In this document: positions 1 to 6,736 of the stretch, piece by piece
How the letters are laid out: each line of letters starts with the position of its first letter
Position numbering within the stretch: the stretch's first letter is position 1
From: Bordetella parapertussis
GTDB taxonomy: Bacteria; Pseudomonadota; Gammaproteobacteria; Burkholderiales; SG8-39
Assembly (NCBI GenBank): GCA_945906975.1
Contig: CAMDRY010000009.1
Coordinates: 1-24,093 of the forward strand
Direction of reading: 5' to 3'
DNA: 24,093 bases
Notes under the pieces: generated by a model
Seen by the model: only the letters and a program-made list of their open reading frames with translations
Told to the model about the DNA's origin: nothing
The model's database searches: none
Program-made: the position numbers and the translations under genes

Positions 1-141
1 TCCCCATGGCTGGCGCGACTCGGGCTCGGACGCCTGCCCGGTGATACGACGATCCGCATGCGCGGGCGCCTTTACTCGCTGCCCTTCACCTCCACCATCC
101 TGCTTTCGCTGTTGCTCGCACTGTTAAGCCACCTTATCTGA
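1..141 (+). CDS. DUF2905 family small membrane protein, 3' end only
   Basis: Frame 1 is open from the window edge to a TGA at 139-141 and encodes the last 46 residues of a protein whose start lies outside the window. The segment PWLARLGLGRLPGD followed by a hydrophobic C-terminal helix (about 18 residues rich in Leu, ending SHLI) matches what I know of DUF2905: short proteins of about 65-70 residues with two membrane helices separated by a conserved W-x-x-R-L-G-x-G-R-L-P-G-D loop. The biochemical role of the family is unknown. The fragment shows the loop and the second helix. It ends about 100 bp before the end of the convergent EF-hand gene. Family assignment is by remembered motif. Confidence 0.72.
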   Translation, partial: SPWLARLGLGRLPGDTTIRMRGRLYSLPFTSTILLSLLLALLSHLI

Positions 142-180
142 GCAGGCAACGCGCAGGTTAACGCGGCATAAGCCCGCACA

Positions 181-217
181 CAAAAGAAAACGCCGGATCC
201 TGATACAGGATCCGGCG
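181..217 (-). terminator. Rho-independent terminator of the EF-hand gene
   Basis: A perfect 11-bp inverted repeat (arms 191-201 and 207-217, loop GATAC) is followed, in the minus-strand sense, by a T-rich run complementary to AAAAGAAAA at 182-190. It lies 27 bp past the stop codon of the minus-strand EF-hand gene. There is no T tract on the plus-strand side, so it should act mainly on that gene and not on the DUF2905 gene. Confidence 0.85.
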
Positions 218-243
218 AAGCTTTAGACAAGAAACGGGCGGCT

Positions 244-906
244 TTACTGCGCCTTGGGTGCCTCGCCTTTGGCTGGATTTGCCGGCGCGGCACCCGGCCC
301 TTTGTCGCCGTGGCGATGACGCTCGGCCATGCGCGCCTGCATGTGGCTGCGAATTTCGTCCTGCGTGATCTTGCCATCCTTGTTCGCGTCGATGGCATCA
401 AACTCTTTTGCCATGCGCGGATTGGATTTCTCTGCCTCGGCCTTGCTGAGCACACCATCGCCATTGACATCGGCTTTCTTGAACTGCTCCTCAAAGCGCT
501 TTTTGCCCTGCTCACGACTGCCGCCCGGCTTGGCGTCGCCGCCGGAACCACCCTTGCCCTGATGGTGCTCGGCCATGCGTGCCTGCCTACGCACCCGGAT
601 CTCGTCCTGCGTCAGCTTGCCGTCCTTGTTCGTGTCTATGGCGTCGAAATCCTTGGCCAGGCGCGGCATGGATTTTTCCGCTTCCGCCTTGCTAAGCGCG
701 CCATCACCGTCGGCATCGGCCTTCTTGAAGTCGGCATCAAAGCGCTGTTTCATTTCGGCGCGCCGCTTTTCCATTTGATCGCCCCGCTCGGCCGAAGCGC
801 CGCCGCGACGCTCCTCGTTGGCGGCAGGGGGCGTCTGCGCCCACGCCGCCGCGGTTAGCGAAAGAAAAGAAATGACAATTGCGGTGCGTTTCGCCATGCG
901 TTTCAT
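244..906 (-). CDS. Secreted four-EF-hand calcium-binding protein
   Basis: Encodes 220 residues. The ATG at 906 was chosen over an upstream in-frame ATG (969) because AAGGAG sits five bases before it and the protein then begins with a signal peptide (MKRMAKR, hydrophobic core, AAAWAQ with cleavage likely after Ala23). Four canonical EF-hand loops occur at residues 64-75, 91-102, 146-157 and 173-184, each with D-x-D/N-x-D-G and Glu at position 12. They form two similar halves (KKADxxGDGxLSKAEAEK then FDAIDxNKDGKxTQDEI), which points to internal duplication. Linkers are rich in Arg, Lys, Gly and His. Predicted role is periplasmic or secreted calcium binding; the partner is unknown. It is a paralogue of the protein at 8758-9246 and is monocistronic, with its own terminator. 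Confidence 0.88.
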   Translation of the reverse strand: MKRMAKRTAIVISFLSLTAAAWAQTPPAANEERRGGASAERGDQMEKRRAEMKQRFDADFKKADADGDGALSKAEAEKSMPRLAKDFDAIDTNKDGKLTQDEIRVRRQARMAEHHQGKGGSGGDAKPGGSREQGKKRFEEQFKKADVNGDGVLSKAEAEKSNPRMAKEFDAIDANKDGKITQDEIRSHMQARMAERHRHGDKGPGAAPANPAKGEAPKAQ

Positions 907-945
907 GATGACTCCTTGACTTGATAGGTGCGTTGACATGGCTGC

Positions 946-951
946 ATCATA
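946..951 (-). promoter_or_regulatory. Candidate -10 element of the EF-hand gene
   Basis: In the minus-strand sense the hexamer reads TATGAT, 5/6 to the sigma-70 consensus, about 40 bp upstream of the chosen ATG at 906. No good -35 hexamer lies 16-18 bp further upstream, which would suit an activator-dependent promoter using the dyad cluster at 978-1013. Weak evidence. Confidence 0.35.
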
Positions 952-977
952 GTCTGCGCGGATCAGCACAACACAAG

Positions 978-1013
978 CTGTAACGGAGTTTTACATTTAT
1001 TACAGTCTGTAAT
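978..1013. promoter_or_regulatory. Cluster of CTGTAA half-sites including a 15-bp palindrome
   Basis: Positions 999-1013 read ATTACAG-T-CTGTAAT, a perfect 7-bp inverted repeat around one base. Next to it are CTGTAAC (978-984) and TTACA (991-995), an inverted pair with the same core. The cluster lies between the ends of the acyl-CoA dehydrogenase gene and the upstream region of the EF-hand gene, at about -35 to -70 relative to the EF-hand start site inferred from the -10 above. It resembles an operator for a dimeric regulator; which one is unknown. There is no T tract, so it is a poor terminator. Confidence 0.45.
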
Positions 1014-1020
1014 GCCCGCC

Positions 1021-2193
1021 TCAGTCCTGCACGCGGTTCACCAGGCCCCGCCGCGAAAGAATCTCGCTGGCAATGATGATGCGCTGCATCTCCGAAGAGC
1101 CCTCGGTGATAGTGCGGCTGCGTGCATCGCGAAACATCAGTTCAAGCGGCAACTCGCGCGACAAGCCCATGCCGCCGTGGATCTGGATGGCGCGATCCAT
1201 CACGCGCACGAGCATTTCATCGGCATAAAGTTTCACCGCCGAAGCTTCGAAGTGGTAATCGAGGCCCTGATCCGCCTTCCAGGCAGCGTGATAAGTCATC
1301 ATGCGCGCGGCGTGCAGTTCAACCGTGGAATCGGCAATCATCCACTGGATGGACTGGCGTTTGGCCAGCGCCTCGCCGAAGGTCTTGCGCTCGTTGGCAT
1401 GGCTGATCGCCAGTTCGAGCGCACGCTCCGCGCGCCCTATCGCCTTCGGGCCGTGGATTAGGCGGCCCATATCGAGAAAGCCGCGCGCGAGATCCCATCC
1501 GCCGCCCACCTCGCCGACTACCTGGCCGGCCGGCAGCAGCACATCTTCGAATACCAGTTCCCACGGGCGATCGGGCGACATCAACTCGAAACTCTGGCCG
1601 AGACTCACGCCGGGCGTATCGCGATCAACAAGAAAGCAAGTCACCTCGACGCCCTTGGGCCCTTGCCCGGTGCGCGCGAACAACTGGATGAAATCGGCCT
1701 TGTCGGCGCCGGTGATAAAAATCTTGCTCCCGTTGATGCGGTAGCGATCCCCCTCAAGCACGGCGCTCGTGCGCATCTGCGAGGGGTCCGATCCGCCGTT
1801 GGACTCGGTCAGGGCGAAGCAGGTGCGCTTTTCACCGCGAATCACCGGCCACAGGTATTGCTGCTGTTGCTCCGCATTGCAGCGGAATAACACCGGGCCA
1901 AGATAAGGCGTGAACACCGTCGGCGCGCGAAACGACGGCACATTGCACTTGGCCAGCTCCTCGAACACCAGGCACATGCCCAGCGCGCTGATACCGCCGC
2001 CGCCGTACTCCTCCGGCAGGTCGAATATCCAGAAGCCAAGTTCCTTGGCCCTGTCCTGTAAGCGCTTGCGTACATCGTCGGGGATGTCGGGCTGGTCGGC
2101 GTATTGCGCCTCCAGCGGCATCAACTCCTCGCCAACGAAACGCCGCGCCGAATCGCGCAACATGCGCAGCTCTTGCGGGATCGAAAAATCCAT
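1021..2193 (-). CDS. Acyl-CoA dehydrogenase family protein (ACAD 1)
   Basis: Encodes 390 residues, usual ACAD length. The ATG at 2193 (MDFSIPQELRML) matches the family N-terminus; reading from 2238 would overlap the upstream gene. The FAD-dependent enzyme oxidises acyl-CoA at alpha-beta and passes electrons to ETF. Visible are the FAD/substrate motif FALTESNGGSDPS in the middle domain, the C-terminal QIHGGMGLSRELP and TITEGSSEMQR, where Glu364 is the expected catalytic base. The FALTESNGGSDPS and LMFRDARSRTITEG features favour a short/medium-chain or aryl-acyl-type enzyme, but the substrate is unknown. It is the last gene of the LysR-linked operon and starts 13 bp after the shortened Bug gene, without a convincing ribosome-binding site, so translational coupling is likely. 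Confidence 0.9.
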   Translation of the reverse strand: MDFSIPQELRMLRDSARRFVGEELMPLEAQYADQPDIPDDVRKRLQDRAKELGFWIFDLPEEYGGGGISALGMCLVFEELAKCNVPSFRAPTVFTPYLGPVLFRCNAEQQQQYLWPVIRGEKRTCFALTESNGGSDPSQMRTSAVLEGDRYRINGSKIFITGADKADFIQLFARTGQGPKGVEVTCFLVDRDTPGVSLGQSFELMSPDRPWELVFEDVLLPAGQVVGEVGGGWDLARGFLDMGRLIHGPKAIGRAERALELAISHANERKTFGEALAKRQSIQWMIADSTVELHAARMMTYHAAWKADQGLDYHFEASAVKLYADEMLVRVMDRAIQIHGGMGLSRELPLELMFRDARSRTITEGSSEMQRIIIASEILSRRGLVNRVQD

Positions 2194-2206
2194 TTCAGTC
2201 GCTGTC

Positions 2207-2581
2207 TCAGTCCAACTTGACGTTGACGTTCTTGACACGCACGGCGTAATCGGCGCGATCGGTTTTGAGGAATTCGGCGAACTGGTCTGGGCTGCCGCTC
2301 ATCAGCAGCGTGTAGCCGTCCGCCGGGAAACGGGCAACCATTTCCGCGCCAAGATGCCCACCGACGCCGGGCTTGTTGTCGACAATGACCGGCTGCCCGA
2401 GCGCCGGTGATAGGCGTTCAGCGATCAGCCGCGCCACAATGTCTGCCGCGCCGCCGGCGCCGGACGAGGCGATGATTTTTACCGGCTTGGCCGGCCACGT
2501 TTGTGCCAACGCAGGTGCCGGCGCGAGCAGCAGCGATGACAGGGCCAGGGCACAGACGGATGCGGTCGTGATGTATTTCAT
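2207..2581 (-). CDS. Internally deleted Bug/TctC-type receptor (124 residues)
   Basis: Start ATG at 2581 has GGAG six bases upstream; the in-frame ATG at 2593 is less well placed. A signal peptide (about residues 1-26, ending APALA-QTWPAKP) is followed by the typical Bug N-terminal lobe (PVKIIASSGAGGAADIVARL, then VDNKPGVGGHLGAE, then PADGYTLLM at about 87-94). The sequence then jumps to what looks like the extreme C-terminus of the family (SPDQFAEFLKTD...VKNVNVKLD). Normal Bug proteins are about 320 residues, so some 190 residues of both lobes are missing, yet the frame is kept and operon spacing is normal. It cannot form a normal two-lobed binding cleft. It is either a decaying gene or a repurposed small periplasmic protein. 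Confidence 0.75.
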   Translation of the reverse strand: MKYITTASVCALALSSLLLAPAPALAQTWPAKPVKIIASSGAGGAADIVARLIAERLSPALGQPVIVDNKPGVGGHLGAEMVARFPADGYTLLMSGSPDQFAEFLKTDRADYAVRVKNVNVKLD

Positions 2582-2610
2582 TCCAGTCTCCATATTCCTG
2601 TGGGGCGAAC

Positions 2611-3777
2611 CTAGATAATTCCCGCCGCCCGCAACGCGTCAATGCGTTCTTGCTCAAAACCGAACTGCGCAAGAACACTGTCCGTATGCTCACCCAGCGA
2701 AGGTGGTGGTGAAAAATTGCTGCGGTTGTCGCCATCGTAACGGATGGCGCGGTGCGCGGCCTTGAGCTTGCCATGTTCGGGATGGTTCATCTCATAAAAC
2801 AAATCGAGATGCTTCACCTGCGGATCGTCGGCTAATTCTTCATGGCGGCGCTCGGGCGCGAAAGGCACGTCCTCGCGCTCAAGCAGCGGCAGCCACTCAT
2901 CGCGGTTGCGCACGGCGAAGGTTTGCGCCAGCTCCCTAGCCAGGTCTTCGTAATGTTGTATCCGCTCCAGTCGCCCGGGATATTTTTCCAGCAGATCTTC
3001 GCGGCCAATGGCGCGGACCAAGCCCTGCCAGAACTTGTCCGGCGAGGACATATGCAGGCCGATACGCTTGCCGTCCTTGCAGGTGACGATATAGGACTGC
3101 GAAGCCGCGGCCCGTGAGAACAAAGAGGGCGCCTCGCCGGTGGCGAACATTTGCCCCAGCGGCTCGGTGGCCATCGCAATGGTGGCTTCGAGCATGCTCA
3201 CCTCCACCTTGCGTCCGCGACCGGTGCGCTCGCGCTCGACCAGCGCGCCCAGAATACCCATGCAGCCAAACACGCCGGTGAAAGCGTCGGATACCGCCGG
3301 GCCGGAAATGCGCGCATCCTCGCCCTGGTGAAACATCGACAACCAACCCGAGGCGGTCTGTCCGACGTTGTCATAGGCCGGGCGCTCGGCATAGGGACCG
3401 CTTGAACCAAAGCCGGTGATGGCGCAATAGACCAGGCGCGGATTGATCCCCTGCAACCTTTCCGCACCCACGCCTATCTTGTCCTCCACCCCTGGCCGGA
3501 CATTGATCAGCAACACATCGGCCTCGGCGACGAGCGTATCGAACACGTCTTGGCCCGCGGGCTTGGCATAGTCGAGCGTGATACTGCGCTTATTGCGGTT
3601 GTGGCCCTGAAAGTGAGGGCTGTAGAGTCCCCCTTTGAAAGCGCGAAACGGGTCGCCGGCGCCAGGCCGTTCCACCTTGATGACATCGGCGCCAAGCTCA
3701 CCGAGCAACATGGCCGCATACGGTGCGGTGATGAAATTGCCCAAATCGAGCACGCGTATGCCTTCGAGAACTTTCAT
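2611..3777 (-). CDS. CaiB/BaiF family (class III) CoA transferase
   Basis: Encodes 388 residues, usual family length. Class III CoA transferases move CoA between carboxylic acids through an aspartyl-CoA thioester. Visible motifs are the N-terminal LEGIRVLDLGNFITAPYAAM, LGADVIKVERPGAGDP, NRNKRSITLDY (residues 61-70), and ISGPAVSDAFTG, where Asp164 is the likely catalytic aspartate (equivalent to Asp169 of formyl-CoA transferase). Its ATG overlaps the stop of the dienelactone hydrolase gene by 4 bp (ATGA), so the two are translationally coupled. The likely role is to activate the acid substrate of this operon to its CoA ester; donor and acceptor are unknown. Confidence 0.92.
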   Translation of the reverse strand: MKVLEGIRVLDLGNFITAPYAAMLLGELGADVIKVERPGAGDPFRAFKGGLYSPHFQGHNRNKRSITLDYAKPAGQDVFDTLVAEADVLLINVRPGVEDKIGVGAERLQGINPRLVYCAITGFGSSGPYAERPAYDNVGQTASGWLSMFHQGEDARISGPAVSDAFTGVFGCMGILGALVERERTGRGRKVEVSMLEATIAMATEPLGQMFATGEAPSLFSRAAASQSYIVTCKDGKRIGLHMSSPDKFWQGLVRAIGREDLLEKYPGRLERIQHYEDLARELAQTFAVRNRDEWLPLLEREDVPFAPERRHEELADDPQVKHLDLFYEMNHPEHGKLKAAHRAIRYDGDNRSNFSPPPSLGEHTDSVLAQFGFEQERIDALRAAGII

Positions 3778-4466
3778 TTTCCCTCCTCGGCACTACGCAG
3801 GAAGGCGAGCGTCCGCGCATGCGCATCACGAATCGTGTCGGGTTCGCCTCGCGTGTAAAACCCGTGGTCAGCCTCGGCATAGGTATGGATGGCGACGCGC
3901 CCATCGGCTTTGACTGCTTCGGCAATCTGGGCAACCGCGGCGGCCGGCGCGTACTGGTCCCGCCCGCCAAAATGCATCAGCAACGGGCAGCGCAGCGTGG
4001 CCGCCTCAGCGAGGTTTTTTTCTATGCCCACCCCATAAAAGGATACGGCGGCATCAACGTCGAGTCGCGCCGCAGCGAGGTAGGCAAGCTTGCCGCCAAG
4101 GCACATGCCGGCAACGAAAACACGTCCGTTAAAGCCCGGGAGGGCGCGCACCTGCGCGGCGACCCGGCCGATATCCTCCACACCCAAATCCTCGCTGAAT
4201 TGCTTGAGGAAACCAAACGCGCGCTGCATATCTTCCTTGGAATGCGAAAGTTCCACTCCGGGCTCCAGGCGCCAGAAAAGATCGGGCGCGACGGCCAGGT
4301 AACCCTCCGCGGCGAAGCGGTCGGCCACCGCGCGTATGGCTTTGGTGATTCCGAAAATTTCCTGCAGCACGATAATGACGTGACCGTTGGGCTGGGCAGG
4401 TTCGCTTACATAGGCGCTGAATGTCGCACCATTTCCCGCATCGATGTGTTCGGTTCTGACGTTCAT
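3774..4466 (-). CDS. Dienelactone hydrolase family protein
   Basis: Encodes 230 residues from the ATG at 4466 (MNVRTEHIDAG). A longer in-frame reading to 4673 would run into the upstream dehydrogenase gene and adds unrelated sequence. Alpha/beta hydrolase with the complete DLH active site: Glu36 in LQEIFG, nucleophile Cys122 in AGMCLGGK, Asp170 in GGRDQYAP and His201 in ADHGFYT. These are within one residue of the positions I recall for Pseudomonas ClcD. Known members hydrolyse dienelactones in chlorocatechol breakdown, but many close relatives of unknown substrate sit in other operons, and no ring-cleavage genes are present here. It lies 22 bp after ACAD 2 and overlaps the CoA transferase by 4 bp. 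Cytosolic, as no signal peptide is visible. Confidence 0.9.
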   Translation of the reverse strand: MNVRTEHIDAGNGATFSAYVSEPAQPNGHVIIVLQEIFGITKAIRAVADRFAAEGYLAVAPDLFWRLEPGVELSHSKEDMQRAFGFLKQFSEDLGVEDIGRVAAQVRALPGFNGRVFVAGMCLGGKLAYLAAARLDVDAAVSFYGVGIEKNLAEAATLRCPLLMHFGGRDQYAPAAAVAQIAEAVKADGRVAIHTYAEADHGFYTRGEPDTIRDAHARTLAFLRSAEEGK

Positions 4467-4488
4467 GATTTTCTTTCCGGACTGGTTT

Positions 4489-5649
4489 TCAAGGCTGGTA
4501 ATTGCCGTTGAGTATTTCGCGGGCGATGGAATTGCGATGGATTTCCGTGGTGCCGTAGCCAATCGACATGCCGCGCACATCGCGGAAATGGCGCTCGTAG
4601 GGATACGCCTCCGACAGGCCGCAGGCGCCGGCGAGCTGGATGGCCTGGTTGGTGACGCGCACGGCCATTTCATTGATATACGTCTTGGTCACCGAGGTGC
4701 CGACAATGCTGCCCTGCCCGCTGTCGACACGGGTCGCCGCACGGTAGAGCAGCGCGCGCGCCGCCTCGATATCAATGGCCATGTCGGCAAGCTTCCACTG
4801 CAGGCCCTGGTTGTCGGCAAGCGGCCGGCCGAACTGGTTGCGATCCTTGACGTGCGCCACGACGCTGTTAAAGGCGGCCTCGGCCACGCCAAGACAGATC
4901 GGCGGATTGCCGGTGATGCGGTCCGCATCCAGGACCCTGAGCAAATCGCGCATACGGCCCGCGGGCAACAACAGGTTTGCCGCCGGAATGCGGCAATCCT
5001 GGAAAACCAACTCGGCCATGCCGGTGCCGCGCAAGCCCAGCAGATCGATGTGCTTGCCAATGGTGAAGCCCGGTGTGTCGCGCTCGATGAGCAAGGCGCC
5101 CACGCCACGCATGCCCGGTGCCGCATCAAGGCGCACCAGCACCAGAAACAGGTCCGAAACCTGCGCGCCGGTGCACCACAATTTGCTGCCGTTGACGACA
5201 TAGTGATCACCATCGAGCACCGCCCTCGTCTGTACGTTACCCACGTCCGAACCGGCGTTAGGCTCGGACATGCTCCAGGCCGCCAGCAGTTCACCCTTGG
5301 CGAAACGCGGCAGGTAGCGCGCTTTTTGTTCCGGGCTGCCAATTTCCAGGATCGCCCTCGGCGTCGCGCAGTCGGTGCACGAAAAAAGAATGGCGGTGTT
5401 GGCACATGCTCGTGCAAGCTCCTCCACGATCAGCACGGTTTCAAGCAGGCCGAGCTCGCTGCCGCCGTGGGCCTCGGGCATGAACACGCCGGTGTAGCCG
5501 TGCTGGGCAAGGATCCTGATATTTTTGATCGGCGGCTTGTATTCGCGATCCGCTACGGCGGCGCCAGGCGCGAAATGTTCCGCCGCAAGCGCCCGCACCG
5601 TATCGCGAATCAGGCGTTGTTGTTCATTGAGTTCAAACATGGCGGTCAT
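4489..5649 (-). CDS. Acyl-CoA dehydrogenase family protein with non-canonical base position (ACAD 2)
   Basis: Encodes 386 residues from ATG 5649, with GGAG 11 bases upstream. The ACAD fold is clear: AAWSMSEPNAGSDVGN (124-139), NGSKLWCTGA (153-162), FGRPLADNQGLQWKLADM (273-290), LAGACGLSE (339-347) and IGYGTTEIHRN (363-373). In short- and medium-chain enzymes the last motif reads YEGTSEI, and its Glu is the base; here that position is Tyr365. In isovaleryl-CoA dehydrogenase-type enzymes the base is a Glu inside an LDxER motif of helix G; here the matching position is Asp243 (LDADR). The enzyme may use Asp243, another acidic residue, or a different chemistry. It lies 65 bp after the Bug gene, across an octamer array. 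Confidence 0.9.
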   Translation of the reverse strand: MTAMFELNEQQRLIRDTVRALAAEHFAPGAAVADREYKPPIKNIRILAQHGYTGVFMPEAHGGSELGLLETVLIVEELARACANTAILFSCTDCATPRAILEIGSPEQKARYLPRFAKGELLAAWSMSEPNAGSDVGNVQTRAVLDGDHYVVNGSKLWCTGAQVSDLFLVLVRLDAAPGMRGVGALLIERDTPGFTIGKHIDLLGLRGTGMAELVFQDCRIPAANLLLPAGRMRDLLRVLDADRITGNPPICLGVAEAAFNSVVAHVKDRNQFGRPLADNQGLQWKLADMAIDIEAARALLYRAATRVDSGQGSIVGTSVTKTYINEMAVRVTNQAIQLAGACGLSEAYPYERHFRDVRGMSIGYGTTEIHRNSIAREILNGNYQP

Positions 5650-5696
5650 GGATTGAAACGCTCCAAAAATAGTTGTTCACCGAGCCCGGGCCACGC

Positions 5697-5720
5697 ACCT
5701 ACTCACCTACTCACCTACTC
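5697..5720. repeat. Octamer tandem array 1 (ACCTACTC x3)
   Basis: Three perfect copies of ACCTACTC plus a partial ACC. The array lies in the gap between ACAD 2 and the Bug gene and supplies the last codons and TAG stop of the Bug gene (minus-strand unit GAGTAGGT). It is one of three 8-bp arrays with different units in this cluster. Confidence 0.9.
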
Positions 5721-6698
5721 ACCCTTGGCACCGGTGGTTTTGATGATGCGGGTATAGGTTCCGGCTTCCCTTTTCATGAAAGCGGCGAACTCACCGGGCG
5801 TCGAGGGCGCCGCTTCCACGCCCAGCGCCGCGAGACGCGCGCGCACGTCAGGCTGATTGAGCGCACGCGCTACCTCGTGGCTCATGCGCGCGACAATGTC
5901 TTTTGGCGTTCCGGCGGGAAAGGCAGATCCATACCAAGCCATAAATACAAACTCGGGCAGGCCCGATTCAGACACGGTGGGAATTTCGGGCGCAGCCCCC
6001 TGACGCTTGGGGCTGGAAACAGCCAGCCCGGCAAGCTTTCCGGCCTTGATATGCGGCAACCCGGAGGATATTCCGGTAAACATCACATCCACCTGCCCGG
6101 CTACGACGTCGGTCACCGCCGGCGCCACCCCCTTATACGGCACATGGGTGAGCTCGGTCCCGGACAAGCTCTTGAACCATTCCATCGCAAGGTAATGCGG
6201 CGTGCCGTTGCCGATGGACGCGTAGTTAAGTTTGCCCGGCTGCGCTTTGGCCAGCGCAATCAGGTCACCCACAGACTTGATTTGCAGCGCGGGTTTGGCG
6301 ATCAACACAAAGGGTACGAACACGAGCTGGCTGACCGGTTCGAAGTCTTTCAGCGAGTCATAAGGCAGCTTGGGGAAGAAATTGGGATTGATGGCATGCG
6401 AGTCGGTGATCATGCCAAAGGTGTGGCCATCGGGCGCCGCCTTGGCCAGCATCTCGGTACCAATGATGGTGCTGGCGCCGGGCTTGTTGTCGACCACAAC
6501 GGCCTGACCCAGGCTCTCGGCCAGCTTGGGCGCGATGAGCCTCGCCACGATGTCTGTCCCCCCGCCTGGCGGGTAGGGGACGATAAAGCGTATCGGCTTG
6601 GACGGCCAGCTCTGCGCCGCCGCCCCACCCACAGTGACGAACAGGAATGCCACAGCAGAAAAAAACCCGCACACGAACTTGCGAACGCTAACAATCAT
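5715..6698 (-). CDS. Bug/TctC-type tripartite tricarboxylate receptor protein
   Basis: Encodes 327 residues, standard length. A strong AAGGAGGAGGTG precedes the ATG at 6698. The signal peptide (VRKFVCGFFSAVAFLFVTVGG, ending AAAQ) is followed by SWPSKPIRFIVPYPPGGGTD, the Bug hallmark, then VVDNKPGASTIIGTE, LTHVPYKGVAPAVTDVVAGQ and the C-terminal STPGEFAAFMKREAGTY. Such proteins bind carboxylates in the periplasm, usually for TctAB-type transporters or as sensors; no tctA or tctB is in the window, as is common for orphan Bug genes of Burkholderiales. Second gene of the LysR-linked operon. The final two codons and the stop come from octamer array 1, so the original C-terminus may have been altered. 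Confidence 0.93.
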   Translation of the reverse strand: MIVSVRKFVCGFFSAVAFLFVTVGGAAAQSWPSKPIRFIVPYPPGGGTDIVARLIAPKLAESLGQAVVVDNKPGASTIIGTEMLAKAAPDGHTFGMITDSHAINPNFFPKLPYDSLKDFEPVSQLVFVPFVLIAKPALQIKSVGDLIALAKAQPGKLNYASIGNGTPHYLAMEWFKSLSGTELTHVPYKGVAPAVTDVVAGQVDVMFTGISSGLPHIKAGKLAGLAVSSPKRQGAAPEIPTVSESGLPEFVFMAWYGSAFPAGTPKDIVARMSHEVARALNQPDVRARLAALGVEAAPSTPGEFAAFMKREAGTYTRIIKTTGAKGE

Positions 6699-6736
6699 GA
6701 TTCACCTCCTCCTTGGTACCACCACACCACGCGGAT

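Noticed and set aside
4444..5757. Plus-strand open frame of 437 codons
   Set aside because: Antisense to ACAD 2 and parts of its neighbours. His/Arg/Gly-rich without domains.
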